Origin: an uncultured Oscillospiraceae bacterium
Lineage (GTDB): Bacteria > Bacillota > Clostridia > Oscillospirales > Ruminococcaceae
DNA length: 5,677 bases
NCBI GenBank assembly: GCA_958403605.1
Contig: CATXYA010000145.1
Coordinates: forward strand, 1 to 5,677
Direction: 5' to 3'
The translations under genes and the position numbers were made by a program. Below are positions 5,583 to 5,677 of the stretch, one piece after another. The number at the start of each line of letters is the position of its first letter. Positions within the stretch are counted from its first letter, which is position 1. Below the pieces are notes generated by a model. The model searched no databases, was not told where the DNA came from, and saw only the letters and a program-made list of their open reading frames with translations.

Positions 5583-5677
5583 CTAAACAAGGAGGGCCCT
5601 GCGGAGCAGCTTGTCGGCATATGCCTCCATTTCGCCTGCGGCGAAACCGCTGCGTGCGGTTTGCGGCCTCACAGAGG
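5583..5677 (-). CDS. Possible 3' end of a minus-strand gene (partial)
   Basis: On the minus strand a frame is open from the window edge to a TAG at 5583-5585, encoding 30 residues that end GEMEAYADKLLRRALLV. The last part reads like the C-terminal amphipathic helix of a real protein, and convergent orientation would fit the hairpins between it and the operon. I do not recognise the family. Against it, 30 codons of G/C-rich DNA are often open by chance, and the same bases contain several inverted repeats, so this may be non-coding repeat DNA. Confidence 0.3.
   Translation of the reverse strand, partial: SVRPQTARSGFAAGEMEAYADKLLRRALLV
5630..5662. repeat. Two overlapping inverted repeats near the window end
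   Basis: TTTCGCC (5630-5636) pairs with GGCGAAA (5640-5646) around a TGC loop, and AAACCGC (5644-5650) pairs with GCGGTTT (5656-5662) around TGCGT. The two stems share the bases AAA at 5644-5646, so only one can fully form at a time, or both with one or more pairs lost. A ten-base palindrome GGCATATGCC lies just upstream at 5616-5625. Confidence 0.5.

Noticed and set aside
5354..5620. Minus-strand 88-codon open frame across the downstream hairpins
   Set aside because: It runs through several inverted repeats and into the PLP-enzyme gene, and its Ser/Pro/Arg-rich sequence has no family motif.
1..5677. CRISPR array, tRNA, rRNA or insertion sequence
   Set aside because: No regularly spaced direct repeats, cloverleaf, ribosomal RNA motif or transposase frame was seen on either strand.

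Overview
This is a G+C-rich stretch (roughly mid-60s percent by eye, not counted) carrying five plus-strand genes in tight array, flanked by hairpin-rich non-coding DNA. Strong AGGAGG/AAGGA-type ribosome sites, protein motifs typical of clostridial sugar catabolism, and a flanking double-hairpin repeat of a kind I remember from gut Oscillospiraceae/Ruminococcaceae (Faecalibacterium and Subdoligranulum relatives) suggest a high-GC anaerobic gut Firmicute. That placement is inference from memory, not a database result.

Layout. Bases 1-197 hold no convincing gene but contain a 10-bp hairpin with an internal GAAA loop (26-55) and two back-to-back perfect hairpins (59-79, 81-101). Then come: a small VOC/glyoxalase-fold protein (216-689); a GH1 beta-glucosidase with both catalytic glutamates (704-2053); a 113-base gap with a 12-bp all-G/C hairpin just before a ribosome site; two different Gfo/Idh/MocA NAD(P)-dependent sugar oxidoreductases whose stop and start codons overlap (2167-3333 and 3330-4310); and a SelA/DgaE-like PLP enzyme (4324-5442). 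The last 235 bases are dense in inverted repeats and may include the 3' end of a minus-strand gene (5583-5677).

How the genes may work together. The spacing (14 nt, 113 nt, -4 nt, 13 nt) and common strand argue for one operon, possibly with an internal control point at the GC hairpin. The beta-glucosidase lacks a signal peptide and has the E-W aglycone/glycone signature of enzymes acting on non-phosphorylated sugars, so it would hydrolyse an imported beta-glycoside in the cytoplasm. The two dehydrogenases could oxidise the glycoside or released sugar, the VOC protein could isomerise, epimerise or eliminate a keto-sugar, and the PLP enzyme could act on an amino-sugar acid or similar product. 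No transporter, kinase, aldolase or regulator lies in the window, so the substrate cannot be named. The most interesting possibility is a peripheral oxidative pathway for an unusual glycoside or amino sugar; each family is known but the combination is not one I can match to a described pathway.
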